A DNA stretch of 6,690 nucleotides from NCBI GenBank assembly GCA_003229235.1, contig QIIH01000367.1, forward strand, positions 1 through 6,690, read 5' to 3'. Positions 4,668-6,690 of the stretch are shown here, in pieces; position 1 is the stretch's first letter, and each line of letters begins with the position of its first letter. This DNA comes from Flavobacteriales bacterium. GTDB taxonomy: Bacteria; Bacteroidota; Bacteroidia; Flavobacteriales; Flavobacteriaceae. Under the pieces are notes generated by a model. The model did no database searches. It had not been told where the DNA came from and saw nothing but the letters and a program-made list of their open reading frames with translations. Both the position numbers and the translations under genes were made by a program.

Positions 4668-6485
4668 ATGAAGAAACTACTACTCTTTACCTGCCTGCTG
4701 TGTTTTTCGACCACAGTCTTTTCGCAATTATCAGTGAGACCTAATCCTTCTACCTTAGAAGATTCGTATGTATACGTAATGGACGACGTTTTATATGTTA
4801 CTGGAAATATCGATCTAAGTATTAATCCAACTGCGGCTACAGAGGCTAGCATTTATCTTAGAGGTGATGCACAATTAATTCAAGGTACCACTGGAAACTC
4901 TACCAATACAGGTACAGGACACCTTTCGGTTTATCAGCAGGGCTTTGCCGATCGCTACGAATACAATTATTGGACGTCTCCAGTTGGCAACGCATCTGTC
5001 GCTGTAGGCAATGAAGATTTTGGCATTACAAAACTATACGACGTTGTAGATAACACTAACAGTGTGCCAGCTTTAAATACGGCAGGATACGACGGGACTT
5101 CTTCTCCTTTAATGATTTCGAATCGTTGGATTTGGAAGTTTATTGCAGGAACCGTTTATAGCGAGTGGATTTTTGTTGGAAATAGCCAAACAGTAGGCGC
5201 TGGACAAGGCTTTACCATGAAGGGGGTCGACCTAGGTGCAGACGAAGCAAGTACCCCAAAACAAGAATACGATTTTAGAGGTAAACCAAACGATGGTAAC
5301 ATTTCTAATGCTGTTATAGATAACGAATTCACCTTAATTGGCAACCCTTATCCCTCTGCAGTAGATTTAGAAGCGTTCTTCCTTGACACTGACAATAACA
5401 CTGTGGAGGCGTCAGCTTTTTTCTGGGAACAAGATCATACTGTTAATTCACATTATTTAGAAGCTTATGAAGGCGGTTATGCTCAGTGGATACCTGATGG
5501 ATCTGCGAATGGGCTTTATCTTCCTGCATTCTTCTTAAATTATTCTGGAGATGGAACCGACGGACCTCCAACAGGTGCGAGTGGAACACCACTTATTGAG
5601 CGTCGCTATTCGCCAATTGGACAAGGCTTTATGGTACGAGGAGCTATAGATGGCAGTGTGACCATGAAAAACTCCTATCGAGTAGATGTTAAAGAAGGTG
5701 CTGCAAATTTTTCTGAATTTAAATCGGCGCCATTTATTACAGAAAATATTGATGAATCAGATCCAGAAGTAATTGAGCGTCGTAAAGAGCGTCCTGCGAT
5801 TCGTATTAATGTATTTATCAACGACTTGGCTGCTTCTCAAGTTGTGCTTTCGTTTTACGATAAGGCAACTTTTGGATTAGATCGTGGTATGGACGGTATA
5901 AGCTCAAGAAGTAACGCAACCGATATGTTTTGGTCTATTCCTGGAGATACCGAAGATAACAGATATGTAATACAAACGGTTCCTTTTGATAAAGAAGCTA
6001 TGATTCCCATCTCTTTTACTACAGAAACCAACTCAGATTTTAGATTGTATGTTCAAGATAGAGAGAACTTTACTAGTAAAGTATATTTATATGATTCACA
6101 AGAAAGTACCTATCAACTAATCACTAAAGATGAGTATACAATTCAGTCGTTAGATGCTGGCACCTATAAGGATCGTTTCTTTTTGACATTCCAAAAAACT
6201 GACAATCCTGCAACTACAGCAAGTGCAAAGTTAGAAAGTCTTGTTACTGTTTTTCAAAACAATCCTGCAAAGCTGGTCGAAATTCATAACCCAGAGGGGA
6301 TAGATATTGCTCAGGCTACCTTAGTTGATATGACTGGAAAAATTTTGTGGTCTAGAACAGATGTCGGTACCCAACGCCTTTATAGCTATCCTACTGGTTT
6401 ATTAAGTGACGGTATTTATTTGTTACAATTAAAGGCTAGAGATAATTCTGTTACGGTAGAAAAACTTCAAGTCTTTAATAAATAG
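4668..6485 (+). CDS. Secreted protein with T9SS type A C-terminal sorting domain
   Basis: A 605-residue exported protein of unknown function. MKK, a hydrophobic core and VFSQ form a Sec signal peptide, probably cut after S19 to leave an N-terminal Gln. The C-terminal region, about 523-605, has the features of a type A T9SS sorting domain: VTVFQNNPAKLVEIHNP, a VDMTGKIL strand, then GIYLLQLKA (582-590) and a final VEKLQVFNK. Such domains direct passage through the type IX machinery and usually attachment to the cell surface or release. The body carries motifs common in large flavobacterial secreted proteins: YEYNYWTSPVG (97-107), TLIGNPYPSAVD (222-233) and two GQGF motifs, GQGFTMKG (179-186) and GQGFMVRG (318-325), which suggest two related modules. 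No catalytic motif is recognised; an adhesin or structural surface role is possible but unproven. The start is fixed by the signal peptide. It is divergent from the Smr gene and is followed by a likely terminator, so it is probably monocistronic. Confidence 0.9.
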   Translation: MKKLLLFTCLLCFSTTVFSQLSVRPNPSTLEDSYVYVMDDVLYVTGNIDLSINPTAATEASIYLRGDAQLIQGTTGNSTNTGTGHLSVYQQGFADRYEYNYWTSPVGNASVAVGNEDFGITKLYDVVDNTNSVPALNTAGYDGTSSPLMISNRWIWKFIAGTVYSEWIFVGNSQTVGAGQGFTMKGVDLGADEASTPKQEYDFRGKPNDGNISNAVIDNEFTLIGNPYPSAVDLEAFFLDTDNNTVEASAFFWEQDHTVNSHYLEAYEGGYAQWIPDGSANGLYLPAFFLNYSGDGTDGPPTGASGTPLIERRYSPIGQGFMVRGAIDGSVTMKNSYRVDVKEGAANFSEFKSAPFITENIDESDPEVIERRKERPAIRINVFINDLAASQVVLSFYDKATFGLDRGMDGISSRSNATDMFWSIPGDTEDNRYVIQTVPFDKEAMIPISFTTETNSDFRLYVQDRENFTSKVYLYDSQESTYQLITKDEYTIQSLDAGTYKDRFFLTFQKTDNPATTASAKLESLVTVFQNNPAKLVEIHNPEGIDIAQATLVDMTGKILWSRTDVGTQRLYSYPTGLLSDGIYLLQLKARDNSVTVEKLQVFNK

Positions 6486-6487
6486 GA

Positions 6488-6514
6488 TTTAATGTATGTT
6501 GCATTAAACTTTTT
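6488..6514 (+). terminator. Probable rho-independent terminator after the T9SS substrate gene
   Basis: TTTAATG (6488-6494) and CATTAAA (6502-6508) form a 7-bp stem with a 7-nt loop, followed one base later by a run of five T (6510-6514). It begins 2 nt after the stop codon. The stem is AT-rich and hence weak, but position and T-run fit an intrinsic terminator. Confidence 0.6.
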
Positions 6515-6543
6515 GTAAGGGCACTACTTATGCCGTATTCCAA

Positions 6544-6573
6544 TTTGTATGTGCATTATTTTTATTAAATTGA
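6544..6573 (+). promoter_or_regulatory. Weak candidate promoter for the gene at 6623
   Basis: TTTG at 6544-6547 could serve as a -33 element and, after 18 nt, TAAATTGA (6566-6573) resembles TAnnTTTG but lacks one T. The implied leader would be about 40 nt. This is the best candidate I find between the terminator and the next start, but the match is imperfect. Confidence 0.2.
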
Positions 6574-6622
6574 AGGCTGAATAATTCATTTTTAAATAAT
6601 CTAACCAAACAAACACACTTTT

Positions 6623-6690
6623 ATGGAAGCACAACCCATCCAAATGGAGAACAACCAACCAAAACCTAAAAATTATTTAGTAGAGTCAAT
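6623..6690 (+). CDS. N-terminus of a likely CD225/dispanin-family small membrane protein (3' truncated)
   Basis: ATG at 6623 opens a frame that runs off the window after 22 full codons: MEAQPIQMENNQ, then PKPKNYLVESI with the last codon incomplete. A short polar Gln/Asn/Pro-rich start followed by a KPKNYLVESI-type sequence resembles the beginning of bacterial CD225/dispanin proteins, in which this segment leads into a first transmembrane helix. Those are small two-helix membrane proteins of poorly known function. The helices are outside the window, so the family call rests on about ten residues. A second in-frame ATG, codon 8, is an alternative start. The leader is AC-rich (6604-6620) with no Shine-Dalgarno, as is common in Bacteroidota. 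The gene is separated from the T9SS gene by a probable terminator. Confidence 0.5.
   Translation, partial: MEAQPIQMENNQPKPKNYLVES

Noticed and set aside
4625..4852. 75-codon minus-strand frame covering the T9SS gene start and its promoter region
   Set aside because: It is antisense to the signal-peptide region and has no homology-like features; the plus-strand gene explains this DNA better.
5156..5344. 62-codon minus-strand frame inside the T9SS gene
   Set aside because: It is antisense to recognised motifs of the secreted protein (GQGF, GNPYPSA) and has no independent support.

Overview
The window is AT-rich chromosomal DNA from a member of the Bacteroidota, most likely family Flavobacteriaceae (probably marine). 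The evidence is a TonB-dependent receptor barrel ending in Phe, a secreted protein with a type IX secretion (T9SS) C-terminal sorting domain, a lipoprotein whose Cys is followed by a run of Asp residues, a Bacteroidota-style Smr protein, and TAnnTTTG-type -7 promoter elements without clear Shine-Dalgarno sequences.

Layout, left to right. (1) The 3' part of a TonB-dependent outer-membrane receptor (+, cut by the left edge). (2) A convergent group I (IscS/NifS-like) cysteine desulfurase (-), whose stop codon lies 5 bp from the receptor's. (3) After a 168-bp divergent intergenic region, a lipoprotein with two thrombospondin type 3-like Asp-rich calcium-binding repeats (+). (4) Convergent with it and overlapping it by 14 bp, a small protein with an SH3/KOW-like N-terminus and an Smr domain (-), which resembles the C-terminal part of MutS2 without the MutS ATPase. 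(5) After a 146-bp divergent intergenic region holding back-to-back promoter-like motifs and two inverted repeats, a 605-residue secreted T9SS substrate (+), followed by a likely intrinsic terminator. (6) The first 22 codons of another gene (+, cut by the right edge), whose start resembles CD225/dispanin-family membrane proteins.

Strands alternate at nearly every gene, so most genes are probably transcribed singly and no multi-gene operon is visible. Three of the products are envelope or surface proteins (receptor, lipoprotein, T9SS substrate) and two are cytoplasmic (cysteine desulfurase, Smr protein). Nothing in the sequence ties them into one pathway.

I see no RNA genes, mobile elements, CRISPR arrays or obvious defence system. 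The points most worth a second look are the stand-alone KOW-like/Smr protein with its unusual spacing between motifs, the compact divergent promoter region with a potential leader hairpin in front of it, and the calcium-binding lipoprotein with a possible surface-export signal.
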